Under the pieces are notes generated by a model. That model saw only the letters and a program-made list of their open reading frames with translations. It was not told the origin of the DNA and ran no database searches. The position numbers were made by a program, and so were the translations under genes. This document shows positions 8,720 to 17,655 of a stretch of DNA of 32,649 nt, in pieces; positions within the stretch are counted from its first letter, which is position 1, and each line of letters opens with the position of its first letter. The stretch comes from Ferruginibacter sp. (GTDB lineage: Bacteria; Bacteroidota; Bacteroidia; Chitinophagales; Chitinophagaceae), in assembly GCF_014377975.1 (NCBI RefSeq), contig NZ_JACMOO010000219.1, forward strand, positions 1 to 32,649, read 5' to 3'.

Positions 8720-9259
8720 ATGGCAACTATAAAAAAAGGAATTAAAAAAGATGCTAAAAAAACACCTGTAAAAGTAAGTGAGAAATCAGTGAAAAATGCA
8801 ATTAAGAAAACAGCTCCCCCAAAAGAAGCACCCGTGAAAGCAGCTTCATCTGCCCCAGTTACAGCAGGATTACTCTCAGGAGCCGTAACCGCAGAAAGTA
8901 CAGCGCTTGATACCTTGTACATAACAAATGAATCAAATATACAGGTAACTCTTTCAGTAAATGCAGGAGCACAAGGACAAACAAGCGATATGACGATTAC
9001 GCTGGATGATAAAATCATCATAAAAAACCTGGCAGGGGATTTTGGTGAAACAGCTTTAGGAACCAATATAAAAATAGCGGGAAAAGTATTACGGATTGTG
9101 GCAACCATCGCAGATACTTCCCAAGTTACAAATTTTACCAGCCTTACTATTCATTTAAAAGGCGGTCAGGAAAACAGTGATTTTCCATTGTCTAAAACTG
9201 TTGATCAGGAAGGTGACTCTGCTGATTATATATGCCGCATAGAGTTTTTTAAACCGTAA
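8720..9259 (+). CDS. Hypothetical Lys/Ala-rich-tailed beta protein
   Basis: This 179-residue protein is not recognised. The first 50 residues are low complexity and strongly basic (MATIKKGIKKDAKKTPVKV and on), then rich in Ala, Pro and Lys. From about residue 60 the sequence alternates hydrophobic and polar residues (TLYITNESNIQVTLSV, DMTITLDDKIIIKNL, FTSLTIHLKGG), as in a beta-sandwich. It has no Cys until the last strand and no signal peptide or membrane segment. The tail could bind nucleic acid, acidic surfaces or peptidoglycan, or be a linker. It shares the MATxKK start with the upstream gene and is 19 bases from the downstream outer-membrane-like gene, so these two are probably co-transcribed. 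Function is unknown. Confidence 0.75.
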   Translation: MATIKKGIKKDAKKTPVKVSEKSVKNAIKKTAPPKEAPVKAASSAPVTAGLLSGAVTAESTALDTLYITNESNIQVTLSVNAGAQGQTSDMTITLDDKIIIKNLAGDFGETALGTNIKIAGKVLRIVATIADTSQVTNFTSLTIHLKGGQENSDFPLSKTVDQEGDSADYICRIEFFKP

Positions 9260-9278
9260 TGATTTAAAATTAAAAACT

Positions 9279-10511
9279 ATGAAAAAAATATTTCTTATAA
9301 GTATACTCTTTTACGTCATGCATTTTAAAGCAACAGCACAAACAGGAGATGAGGGAGTAAAACTGGATCTTTTAAAAGCGCCTTCATCCCCTGCATCAAA
9401 TTTATTAGGAATTGGAGTAAGTGATATTGATAAGCCCACGGATGTATCGGCATTTATGCTTTCGCTTCAAAAATCCACCACCAATTTTTCATCACTTCCT
9501 TCTAACTATGCCGTTGACATCGCTCCTTATTGGTTATTCAAAAAAAATACCCAAAATGTTACTACAGCAGGCTTAGAAAACAGTATAGGTAAAGGTGTTG
9601 TTGAGCAAACATTTGTTTTGTCTTTTGCCATTCGCAATACAGATTCCACAGAAAATACCTTAACTCCTAACAGCACTTATACAGGTATTGGATTTAAGTT
9701 TTCTCTCATCCGGGGAGAATATGACGATAAAACAAAAGAGTCGCTTAATAAAATAAAGATTTTACAAAGTTTACGGGTGGATAAATTGCAAAAAATACAA
9801 CTTGAAATTGAACAGGAGGGGGAGATAGTTAGTCTACGCAATAGATTAAAAGATACACTGACCGGAAAAAAATCTGCAGATGTGCTACAAATAATGCGCA
9901 GCAATGAGTACCAGCAAATTCAACTGGAGTTGAATAAAAGAATGATGTTGTTGCAGAATAAAAAATCTGATACGGAAGAACTGAATGAATTGAGTACGCA
10001 AATAAAATCAGTGGCTTCTGTATTTCAAACTGCCCGCATTGGATTTACCTGGGATATTGCAGGTGGCATCAGTGCTCAATTTATTAAAAGGCGTTTCAGT
10101 AATTCTAAAGTAAATAATGCCGGTGTTTGGACCACCATTGGTTATACAAGTGCAAAAGTTGGCTCTGGCTTGCTTTTACTGAGGTTGCTGCAAAACCCGG
10201 ATAAAATATTTGCAAAAGACAATGGCATAAATGATATCGGCAATATCACCACATTCGATTTTGGTGGCCGCTATATTTATTCAACACCCCAGTCAAAATT
10301 TAATGCCAGCCTTGAAGGTGTTTACAGAAGTGTATTATCATCCAATACCATTCACCCATCGTGGCGCATTGTGTTTAACGCGGATTATGCCATTTTACAA
10401 AATCAAAAACTCACCTTTTCGTTTGGTAGAAATTTTGATGGCACAACCACTAAAGATGGAAATCTGATAGCAGCGTTGAGCTTTTTAACAGGGTTTGGAA
10501 ACAGGAGATAA
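9279..10511 (+). CDS. Exported outer-membrane-like hypothetical protein
   Basis: This 410-residue protein starts with a clear Sec signal peptide ending at KATA-Q (cleavage near residue 20). The mature part begins with beta-rich sequence (SNYAVDIAPYWLF, VEQTFVLSFAIRN, TYTGIGFKFSLIRG). A charged helical section of roughly 100 residues (about 150-250) follows, likely a coiled coil or surface helical insert. Further amphipathic strands (RIGFTWDIAGGISAQF, FDFGGRYIYSTPQ, KFNASLEGVYRS) run to the end, like a small outer-membrane barrel. No T9SS sorting domain or lipobox is seen. It follows the Lys-rich gene by 19 bases. The family is not recognised. The location in the outer membrane is inferred from the strand pattern and signal peptide. 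Confidence 0.75.
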   Translation: MKKIFLISILFYVMHFKATAQTGDEGVKLDLLKAPSSPASNLLGIGVSDIDKPTDVSAFMLSLQKSTTNFSSLPSNYAVDIAPYWLFKKNTQNVTTAGLENSIGKGVVEQTFVLSFAIRNTDSTENTLTPNSTYTGIGFKFSLIRGEYDDKTKESLNKIKILQSLRVDKLQKIQLEIEQEGEIVSLRNRLKDTLTGKKSADVLQIMRSNEYQQIQLELNKRMMLLQNKKSDTEELNELSTQIKSVASVFQTARIGFTWDIAGGISAQFIKRRFSNSKVNNAGVWTTIGYTSAKVGSGLLLLRLLQNPDKIFAKDNGINDIGNITTFDFGGRYIYSTPQSKFNASLEGVYRSVLSSNTIHPSWRIVFNADYAILQNQKLTFSFGRNFDGTTTKDGNLIAALSFLTGFGNRR

Positions 10512-10675
10512 ATTGTGCGGGGAGGAAGCAGAAGAAAGGGAGCGTTGTAAACGAGGTATTTATTAAAAAAAATATTCAATGTAAAATTTGTCGTCAAAAA
10601 TAGGTGTCAGCAGTTAAAATAGAAGATTATGAAACCAATAAACGAATTCTAATAAATAAAAATAAACTACCCAAC

Positions 10676-11284
10676 ATGAGCTACCAGTTATTAAAACAAG
10701 ATGTCCTTTTCTACCAGCGCTTTTTAAAAGCCAATGGTTTTTACAACGATGTATTAGATGGAAGCTGGGGACCAGTAACAAATGCGGCAGATGCTGCTTT
10801 TGTCCAAAAAAGTGAATCAATCAAAACTGAACTTGGTGCGGTGGATTCAAAAAGTGAAAGCAATATCATTACATTAATACCACAGGCGCAGATAGCTGCA
10901 AGAAAATTTCTTGCCATTTTAACCGGTGCAGGTAAAGATGTCCGCATTCTGAGCGGTACCCGTACTTATGCCGAACAGGATGCATTGTACAAGCAGGGAA
11001 GAAATGGAAATAAACTTCCAAAAGTAACCAACGCTAAAGGCGGACAAAGTAACCACAATTTTGGTTTAGCCTGGGATATTGGCCTGTTTGAAAATGGCAA
11101 TTACACCGGTACCGACAGTAAATACCAGGCATTGCCCGCCCTGGTTTTGCCGCAATTGCCCGAATTGGAATGGGGTGGCAACTGGATTAATTTTAAAGAC
11201 TTTCCTCATTACCAGTTAAAGTCTGTTTCAGAAATGGTGGCTGATATAAAGAATCTGTTTGAAAATGGTAAGCTGTATGTGTAA
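10676..11284 (+). CDS. M15-family peptidoglycan peptidase with PG-binding-like N-terminus
   Basis: From the ATG at 10676 the protein has 202 residues; a GTG at 10604 in the same frame would add 24 polar residues and is less likely because the added part does not look conserved. The first 45 residues (FYQRFLKANGFYNDVLDGSW, then GPVTNAADAAF) resemble a degenerate PG_binding_1 repeat. The catalytic part has SGTRTYAEQDALYKQGR, SNHNFGLAWDIG and DFPHYQL. The zinc ligands of the M15 family are His127, Asp134 and His178. The family includes VanY carboxypeptidases and CwlK/phage endolysin L-Ala-D-Glu endopeptidases; the SNHxxGxAxD form and short length fit the endolysin-like type. No signal peptide is present, so export or delivery must differ from the usual. 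It lies between an outer-membrane-like gene and the CHAT-hydrolase gene. Confidence 0.88.
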   Translation: MSYQLLKQDVLFYQRFLKANGFYNDVLDGSWGPVTNAADAAFVQKSESIKTELGAVDSKSESNIITLIPQAQIAARKFLAILTGAGKDVRILSGTRTYAEQDALYKQGRNGNKLPKVTNAKGGQSNHNFGLAWDIGLFENGNYTGTDSKYQALPALVLPQLPELEWGGNWINFKDFPHYQLKSVSEMVADIKNLFENGKLYV

Positions 11285-11417
11285 TATGTATATTTTACCA
11301 GCCATCACACCTTTTTAAAAGGTATCGTCTGTGATAGTTTGGCTAAATTATACTGTAGGATTTTTAGCGGTTACAACAAAATAAATTTTTTATTCTTTAA
11401 AATAAAAGTCTCCTTAC

Positions 11418-14400
11418 ATGAAAATAAAAAAGCTTTCTATTAAAGGTGAAAAGCAACTTGCTATGCCTGCTTCCACAGCAAATCTAACACCTGTTGCATC
11501 GTACAAAATAAGCGGCAGCAACAGGGATATTGCAGAAACACAAATCATTGATCTTGCAGACAATGACAAGTTGCTTGAATTTATTTTTGAGGACGATACT
11601 ACCTGGATGTGCGATGGTGCTACCTTGCACGAATTGTTTCCGGATGCAGAAGATTCCAGCCGGTCTGTGGAAGATGCATTTGTTATACCAGACACACTAA
11701 AAACTGTTGATATAGGCCGGGGTATTTTTGGCGACATTGCTTTAAAAATTTTAAACGTTTTTGTAAAAAAGACAATTGACGATGGGGTGGCAAAAATTGC
11801 AGCCACTTTAGAAGATAAACATCTCGGTGGATCAGAAGGATTGTATAAGGTAGATACCGGTTTTAACCTTACTCCCTTTACAAAAATTACGCCCAACAAA
11901 CCGGTACTGCTGTTTATACATGGCACCAATAGCAGTGCTGCCGGGGCTTTCATCGAATTGGCCCAAGCAGAAGTGTGGAGTTTTATCTTTAACACTTACG
12001 GTGACAATGTACTGGCCTTTCAGCATCGTACCCTTACAAAAAGTCCTTTACAAAATGTAACAGACCTGATAAAAGAACTGCCGGATACAGAAGATCTGCA
12101 CATCATCAGTCATTCCAGAGGTGGTATTGTCGGCGATATTCTTTGCAGGTATGCGGATAAAAAAAATGGTTTCTCCACCATCAATACTGACCTGCTTAAA
12201 AAAGAACCCGGCAGGCAAAATGACATTGACAGTATCAAACAACTTAACAGTATTTTTTTAAATAGAAATATCAAGGTAAAGAAGTTTATCAGGGTGGCAT
12301 GTCCTGCTGCGGGCACCAGGCTTGCCTCAAAAAGACTGGATCATATTTTAAATGTATTTTTCAACCTGCTGGGCGGTACGGCCAACCCGTATGCAGATAT
12401 CTTAAAGCAACTGATTGCAGAAGTGATACGAACCAAAGATGATGTAAGTGTATTACCCGGCCTTGAAGCACAAAGCCCTGAATCGCCGTTTATAAAAATT
12501 TTAAACGACCGGTCAGATGATATGGCCATTGACGGCAGTTCGCTGGCAATTATTTCTGGCAATGGCACTACAAGCATCAGCTTTAAAGGCCTGCTGGTTA
12601 TACTCGGTAAATTATTTTACTGGCAAAGAAACGACCTGGTAGTAAACACCGATTCGATGTACCTTGGTGCTAACAGAACAGGAAATATTCAGTATTTTTT
12701 TGATCAGGGTGCAGAGGTGGATCACATCAAATATTTTTTAAACAATAAAACAAGAGAAGCAGTTTTGTTTGCATTGAAAACTGCCGATGGTCAGCCTATT
12801 CCCGGCTACAATGCAGTGCCACAGCACGAAATACCAGCAAGTGACCGTGGAGAAGTCCGTGGGTTTGAACACGGCGAACTGGAGCCTTATCCAAATATTC
12901 CCTCTGGTAAAAAGCCCATCGTTATTTTATTGCCCGGCATTATGGGTTCCAATCTTTCCCACAATGGAGATAAAATCTGGCTGGCGTATATCAGGGCAGT
13001 TTTTGGTGGCCTCACTGATATGTTGCATGTAGATGATAAAACCATCACCGCCACTTCCATCATAAAAACTTCGTACAAATCATTAGCCGACCGTTTGAGT
13101 TATACATATGATGTAGTAGTGTATCCATTTGACTGGCGCAGGCAACTGAATGATTGTGCAAAAGAGCTGAATGATAAAATTATAGAGTTGCTCAAATTCA
13201 ATCAGCCAATAAAAATGATCGGGCATTCAATGGGTGGTTTGCTGATTCGTGATTTTATAATTAATTATGATGACACCTGGAAACAGCTCAATGCATCAAA
13301 AGGATTTAAAATACTCTACCTGGGCTCGCCGCTGGGTGGCTCATACAGAATATTAACGGTACTGTTTGGAATGGATTCCATCATCAACTCGTTAAATTTT
13401 TTAGACAGGGTACATACCAAAAAACAATTGCTCGAAATGTTTTGTGCATTCCCTGGTATACTTAGTCTGCTGCCGCTTTCAACAGATAAAGACAACGATT
13501 TTGCAGAGCCTGCCACCTGGGAAAGTATGCGGTCTGCGTTGGGTGACGGTGGATGGCCATTGCCCGGTAAACCAGACCTAGATACATTTAAAAAGTACCG
13601 GGATAATATCATTGCCAAAAGAGATGGCATTGATTATAGTAACATGATTTACATCGCTGGTAAAGATAAAGCTACTCCCTGCAGTTACTACAACGACAAT
13701 ATCCCGCCACGTACTGAACTGGTTTTTTTAGTAACAGGCGAGGGGGATCAAAGCGTAACATGGGACAATAATATTCCAGCACAACTGATAGAAAAAAAAG
13801 CTGTTTATTATGTAGATGCCACTCATGGCGCCCTGGCAAATGAACCAGCCATTTTTGATGGCATAGAAGAAATATTAGATAGCGGCACTACCACGCTGCT
13901 CAGCACAGCAAGGCCCGTGGTAAGGGGCGAAGAAAAAACTTTCCGTATGCCCGAAGTGTACAATTTTGATGTGTCGGAAAGAGGAATGGAAAATGCCGTA
14001 TTTGGTATTCACGAAGATCATGAACCCATTGCCAGCCAGGTGCCGGTGGCAGTTTCTGTAAGCAATGGCGATTTGTCGTATGCTTCCTTTCCGGTACTGG
14101 CCGGCCACTTTAACAATGATGGTATTTTATATGCAGAAAAATCAATTGACTGTAACCTTAACTGGATGCTTTCTGCACGGCATAAGCTGGGGTTATATCC
14201 CGGCGAAATAGGTACAAATTCAGTAATAGCTACCAATTCAGGCGATTATGATTTTGCCGGAGCCATCATTATCGGCCTCGGTGACCCTGGTACTTTAACT
14301 GCTTTTCTGCTTACAAAAACAGTGGAGCAGGGCGTGGCAAAATACCTGCTGCACATCAACAATGGCCAGCAGCAAAACGAGCATGAAATTGGTATTTCAT

Positions 14401-16724
14401 CATTAATTATTGGCAGCGGATATGGCGGTCTTTCTATTGAAAGTTCCATCAATGCCATTATCGAAGGCGTAAATAATGCCAACAGTAAAGTAACAGATGT
14501 ATTTAAAACTACTGTTAAAACTATTCAGCACATTGAATTTATCGAATTGTTTGAAGACAGGGCATTGAGCTGTATGTATGCCATCAGTAAATTAGAAAGC
14601 AAGGATAATAAGGCCTTCAATGTACGGATAGGAAGTAAAAAAATAAAAATCCTTTTTGGTTCCAAAACCCGTTTAATAACAGACCCGTCAGACGAATGGT
14701 GGAACAGAATTACGGTAAAACTTAAAAAAGTAAAAGAAGGATCGGAAGATGTACAAAGCCTTTTATTTAGTGCAACTACCGGCGATGCCAGGGAAGAAGA
14801 AAGGGAACTATACAGCAGTACACCGTTGATTGATCTTTTTATTGAACAGGTATCCACACAAAATAACTGGAGCGCCTGTGCAGCAAAAACAATTTTTGAA
14901 TTAATGGTACCCAATGAATTTAAAGACCGCTTAAAAAAGAAAGGAAATATTAGCTGGGTATTGGATACAGACACGGCAGCCTATCCCTGGGAACTGCTGC
15001 AGGATAGTACAACCAATGCAAAGCCCCTTTGTGTAGATGCTGGAATGGTCCGTCAGCTGGCAACCGCAGATTACCGGATAAACATAAAAAGAGTAGCCGG
15101 TGAAAAAGCCCTGATTATTGGCGACCCTTTGCTGAATGGCTTTGTAAACCAATTGCCCGGTGCGGCAAAAGAAGCAAAAGCGGTAGAAACTGTGTTGTCT
15201 AATAACGGCTATACCAAAACGTCGCTCATCAATACGGGCGCCGCTGATATTATTAGCAGCTTTTTTTGTGATGATTATAAAATTATTCACCTGGCAGGGC
15301 ACGGTGCTTTTAATCCTGCATCACCCAGGCAATCGGGAATGGTAATTGGCGACGGAAAGTTTTTAACCACATTTGATATAGAGCAAATGAGCAGCATACC
15401 CGAACTGGTTTTTGTAAATTGCTGCCATCTTGGTAAAACAAGTGGTATTGATGAAAAATATTTTGAGCAACGGTATAAGCTTGCCGCCAACATTGGTACC
15501 GAGCTAATCCGCATTGGCGTAAAAGCAGTGATAGCAGCAGGCTGGGCTGTAAATGATGATGCAGCCCTTGATTTTGCCCAAATTTTTTATGCCCGAATGT
15601 TTGCGGGTTATAGTTTTGGTGATGCAGTAAAAGAAGCAAGAAGCAACATCTATGAAAAGTATCGGCTCAGCAATAATACCTGGGGCGCTTATCAATGTTA
15701 TGGCGATCCTTTTTACAAATTAAAAATACGGGTGTCCGGTAAAAAATATAGTGTTCCATATTATTTAATTGCCCGTGAAGTAGAGATTGATTTGCTTAAC
15801 CTGAAAAATAGCCTGGATATAAAAAATACCAGCTGGAAAGAAATCATTGACCGGCTTGCAATCATCTCCACCGCAAAAGATAAAGCAGATATTCAAAGTT
15901 CAGAAATTACAGAAACGGAGGCAGCCATTTATTTTGAACTGGCCGAATACCAGCTTGCAATTGACAAATTTGAAACCCTAAAAAGCGCGGAGAATGCTGT
16001 ATTTTCTGTGTCATCGCTTGAAAAGTATTGTAATGCCCGGTGTAAAAAATATGTGGAAGATTTTAAAGCAGGAACCAAAGCGCCTGAACTAATTGTAAAA
16101 CTCAATAATGTAATCGGCGAATTGAATGAACTCTTAAAAATTAATCCTACTGCCGAAAGAAAAGTATTGCAGGCAAGCGCCAGTAAAAGAAAAGGATTAA
16201 TAACAAAAGATACAAAAGGGAAATTGGCTGCTTATAAAGAAGCAATACAATATTATACAGATGCCCTTGCCATCAATAAAAATGCTTCCTACGCTTATAA
16301 TCACATGTTGGTTTTTAGCAGCATTTTATTTTTGATAGAAAATACAGCTGCCAAACAAATGAAATATGGAGAATTATCAAAAGCACAGATATTAAAAGAT
16401 ATTGCAGACAAAAAAAAGGCGATGGCCTTGCCTTATCGCAACATGGACTATTGGGTTTTAATTGATGAAGCGTCTTATGACTTATCGCTGTTATTTTTAG
16501 AGAAAACAGAAGCGCAAAAAAATGAAAACTGGATGCGGGTGGAAGATAAATACCGCCGCATCTGGAAAAGTGCAGGCTCGTTGGGAAAGAAAAATGCGGA
16601 GCTGGAAAATTTTGAAATTATTGCCGATATGCTGACGCTTTCAACAGATAAAACAGCCATGTTATATAAAGAAAAAATTGATGGAATGAGAGAGCAGTTG
16701 GCGAAGGAAGTCGTTAAAAAATAA
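11418..16724 (+). CDS. Giant fusion: two alpha/beta hydrolases + CHAT caspase-like protease + helical repeats
   Basis: This is a single intact frame of 1768 residues with no signal peptide. Residues 1-160 are an uncharacterised N-terminal part. Module 1 (about 160-450) is an alpha/beta hydrolase with LLFIHGTNSS (His168 region) and nucleophile motif SHSRGG (Ser233), a variant without the first Gly of GxSxG. Module 2 (about 495-830) resembles LCAT/PGAP1-type lipases: LLPGIMGSNL (oxyanion region, 505-512), GHSMGG (Ser604), and candidates Asp777 (GEGDQS) and His803 (DATHGA). Residues about 870-1060 carry GHF-ND-I-AE...RHKLGLYPGEIGT and AIIIGLGDPG, a domain I associate with CHAT proteins. The CHAT protease (about 1140-1450) has LPGAAKEAKAVETVL, HLAGHG (His1295) and LVFVNCCHLG (Cys1336), the expected dyad. 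Residues 1460-1768 are helical and TPR-like. Catalysis is inferred from motifs. It closes the five-gene same-strand block. Confidence 0.92.
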   Translation: MKIKKLSIKGEKQLAMPASTANLTPVASYKISGSNRDIAETQIIDLADNDKLLEFIFEDDTTWMCDGATLHELFPDAEDSSRSVEDAFVIPDTLKTVDIGRGIFGDIALKILNVFVKKTIDDGVAKIAATLEDKHLGGSEGLYKVDTGFNLTPFTKITPNKPVLLFIHGTNSSAAGAFIELAQAEVWSFIFNTYGDNVLAFQHRTLTKSPLQNVTDLIKELPDTEDLHIISHSRGGIVGDILCRYADKKNGFSTINTDLLKKEPGRQNDIDSIKQLNSIFLNRNIKVKKFIRVACPAAGTRLASKRLDHILNVFFNLLGGTANPYADILKQLIAEVIRTKDDVSVLPGLEAQSPESPFIKILNDRSDDMAIDGSSLAIISGNGTTSISFKGLLVILGKLFYWQRNDLVVNTDSMYLGANRTGNIQYFFDQGAEVDHIKYFLNNKTREAVLFALKTADGQPIPGYNAVPQHEIPASDRGEVRGFEHGELEPYPNIPSGKKPIVILLPGIMGSNLSHNGDKIWLAYIRAVFGGLTDMLHVDDKTITATSIIKTSYKSLADRLSYTYDVVVYPFDWRRQLNDCAKELNDKIIELLKFNQPIKMIGHSMGGLLIRDFIINYDDTWKQLNASKGFKILYLGSPLGGSYRILTVLFGMDSIINSLNFLDRVHTKKQLLEMFCAFPGILSLLPLSTDKDNDFAEPATWESMRSALGDGGWPLPGKPDLDTFKKYRDNIIAKRDGIDYSNMIYIAGKDKATPCSYYNDNIPPRTELVFLVTGEGDQSVTWDNNIPAQLIEKKAVYYVDATHGALANEPAIFDGIEEILDSGTTTLLSTARPVVRGEEKTFRMPEVYNFDVSERGMENAVFGIHEDHEPIASQVPVAVSVSNGDLSYASFPVLAGHFNNDGILYAEKSIDCNLNWMLSARHKLGLYPGEIGTNSVIATNSGDYDFAGAIIIGLGDPGTLTAFLLTKTVEQGVAKYLLHINNGQQQNEHEIGISSLIIGSGYGGLSIESSINAIIEGVNNANSKVTDVFKTTVKTIQHIEFIELFEDRALSCMYAISKLESKDNKAFNVRIGSKKIKILFGSKTRLITDPSDEWWNRITVKLKKVKEGSEDVQSLLFSATTGDAREEERELYSSTPLIDLFIEQVSTQNNWSACAAKTIFELMVPNEFKDRLKKKGNISWVLDTDTAAYPWELLQDSTTNAKPLCVDAGMVRQLATADYRINIKRVAGEKALIIGDPLLNGFVNQLPGAAKEAKAVETVLSNNGYTKTSLINTGAADIISSFFCDDYKIIHLAGHGAFNPASPRQSGMVIGDGKFLTTFDIEQMSSIPELVFVNCCHLGKTSGIDEKYFEQRYKLAANIGTELIRIGVKAVIAAGWAVNDDAALDFAQIFYARMFAGYSFGDAVKEARSNIYEKYRLSNNTWGAYQCYGDPFYKLKIRVSGKKYSVPYYLIAREVEIDLLNLKNSLDIKNTSWKEIIDRLAIISTAKDKADIQSSEITETEAAIYFELAEYQLAIDKFETLKSAENAVFSVSSLEKYCNARCKKYVEDFKAGTKAPELIVKLNNVIGELNELLKINPTAERKVLQASASKRKGLITKDTKGKLAAYKEAIQYYTDALAINKNASYAYNHMLVFSSILFLIENTAAKQMKYGELSKAQILKDIADKKKAMALPYRNMDYWVLIDEASYDLSLLFLEKTEAQKNENWMRVEDKYRRIWKSAGSLGKKNAELENFEIIADMLTLSTDKTAMLYKEKIDGMREQLAKEVVKK

Positions 16725-16841
16725 CTCACACAAACCGAATGCTGATATTATCGATTGCAACGAAATTATCTGTTGTACCCCTGTTTAATAATAGTTTTAT
16801 GTAGGGCAAGTTTATACACGCAAGCTATTGGACAATCATAA

Positions 16842-17075
16842 GCATTGCCGGGTAACCTCATCTGGCGATTTTTCTATATCATAAAAGTAAGCCCGTTGTT
16901 ATACCCGCCTGAATCAGCGTATCAGGATTTAGCGGGTAAAATAAAATTAATAAAAAAATGCATTCCTGCAGGAAACGAAAAAGTGATAACAATTATCCAA
17001 AAACTGAGATTGCAATTTTCTGTCAATCCGCACCGACCCACTATTATGGAAGAACTTAATAAAATATTGAAATAA
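16842..17075 (+). pseudogene. Possible 3' remnant of a gene
   Basis: The frame opens after a stop at 16839-16841 and runs 77 codons. The last 55 residues look like real protein (ESAYQDLAGKIKLIKKCIPA, then ending NPHRPTIMEELNKILK), while the first 20 do not. The ending resembles the C-termini of SWIM zinc-finger proteins as I remember them, but this is weak. It lies 117 bases after the CHAT gene. No promoter or start codon of quality is present, so a truncated remnant is more likely than a small gene. Confidence 0.35.
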
Positions 17076-17172
17076 TAAATTAATCTTCAACAAGCTATCC
17101 GGAAGGTTTTATTTTCTAAGATTTATAAATGGATAAAAAAATAAATCTAGCGGTTAGGTTTGTTTCTATCTT

Positions 17173-17448
17173 ATGTTGTACAATCAATGTAAAAACAATT
17201 GGCTGTTTAAACCGAACAATAAAGTAACGCTGACGGTACTCATTTTAGTTACGTTATTTTCATTTTCGGCAGGTGTTATATATTCTACTATCAGTAATCG
17301 GTATCTCTGGCATAAAGCATTGGAGCATAATTTTTTTGCGTTGAAAGTACAGCCGCAAAAAGCATATATACCGACAAAAATAATTGGTTACGGACGGTTC
17401 ATATATAGCCAGGGAGATAAAGAAGAGTTAGACATAACGATGGTGTAA
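17173..17448 (+). CDS. Hypothetical small membrane protein
   Basis: This 91-codon frame has one clear hydrophobic segment at about residues 18-40 (VTLTVLILVTLFSFSAGVIY), which would be a membrane helix with a positively charged N-terminal side. The remaining 50 residues are polar with several Tyr and Lys. No family is recognised. It lies among debris between the CHAT gene and the broken AraC gene, so it may itself be a remnant. The start is TTG, close to a stop of the same frame, and no ribosome-binding site is visible. Confidence 0.35.
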   Translation: MLYNQCKNNWLFKPNNKVTLTVLILVTLFSFSAGVIYSTISNRYLWHKALEHNFFALKVQPQKAYIPTKIIGYGRFIYSQGDKEELDITMV

Positions 17449-17655
17449 AGGGTTTTATTAACAATATTGTCGGTGTAACTGTTTATAAGGTATGCATTGT
17501 ATTGCTGAATATTGCATAGGACGGTAAACTGCTGGATATTACCAAAAGGCAGTAGCTATCTACTATAATAAATAATTAAAGGCAATATAATACAGAAAAG
17601 CCCGCAGCGTAATAATTTAATTTTACAGTATAAAATATTGATTCAATTATACAAA

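Noticed and set aside
11414-11995. 193-codon minus-strand frame opposite the start of the giant gene
   Set aside because: It lies wholly opposite the well-supported CHAT-hydrolase gene and has a Ser/Leu-rich shadow composition.
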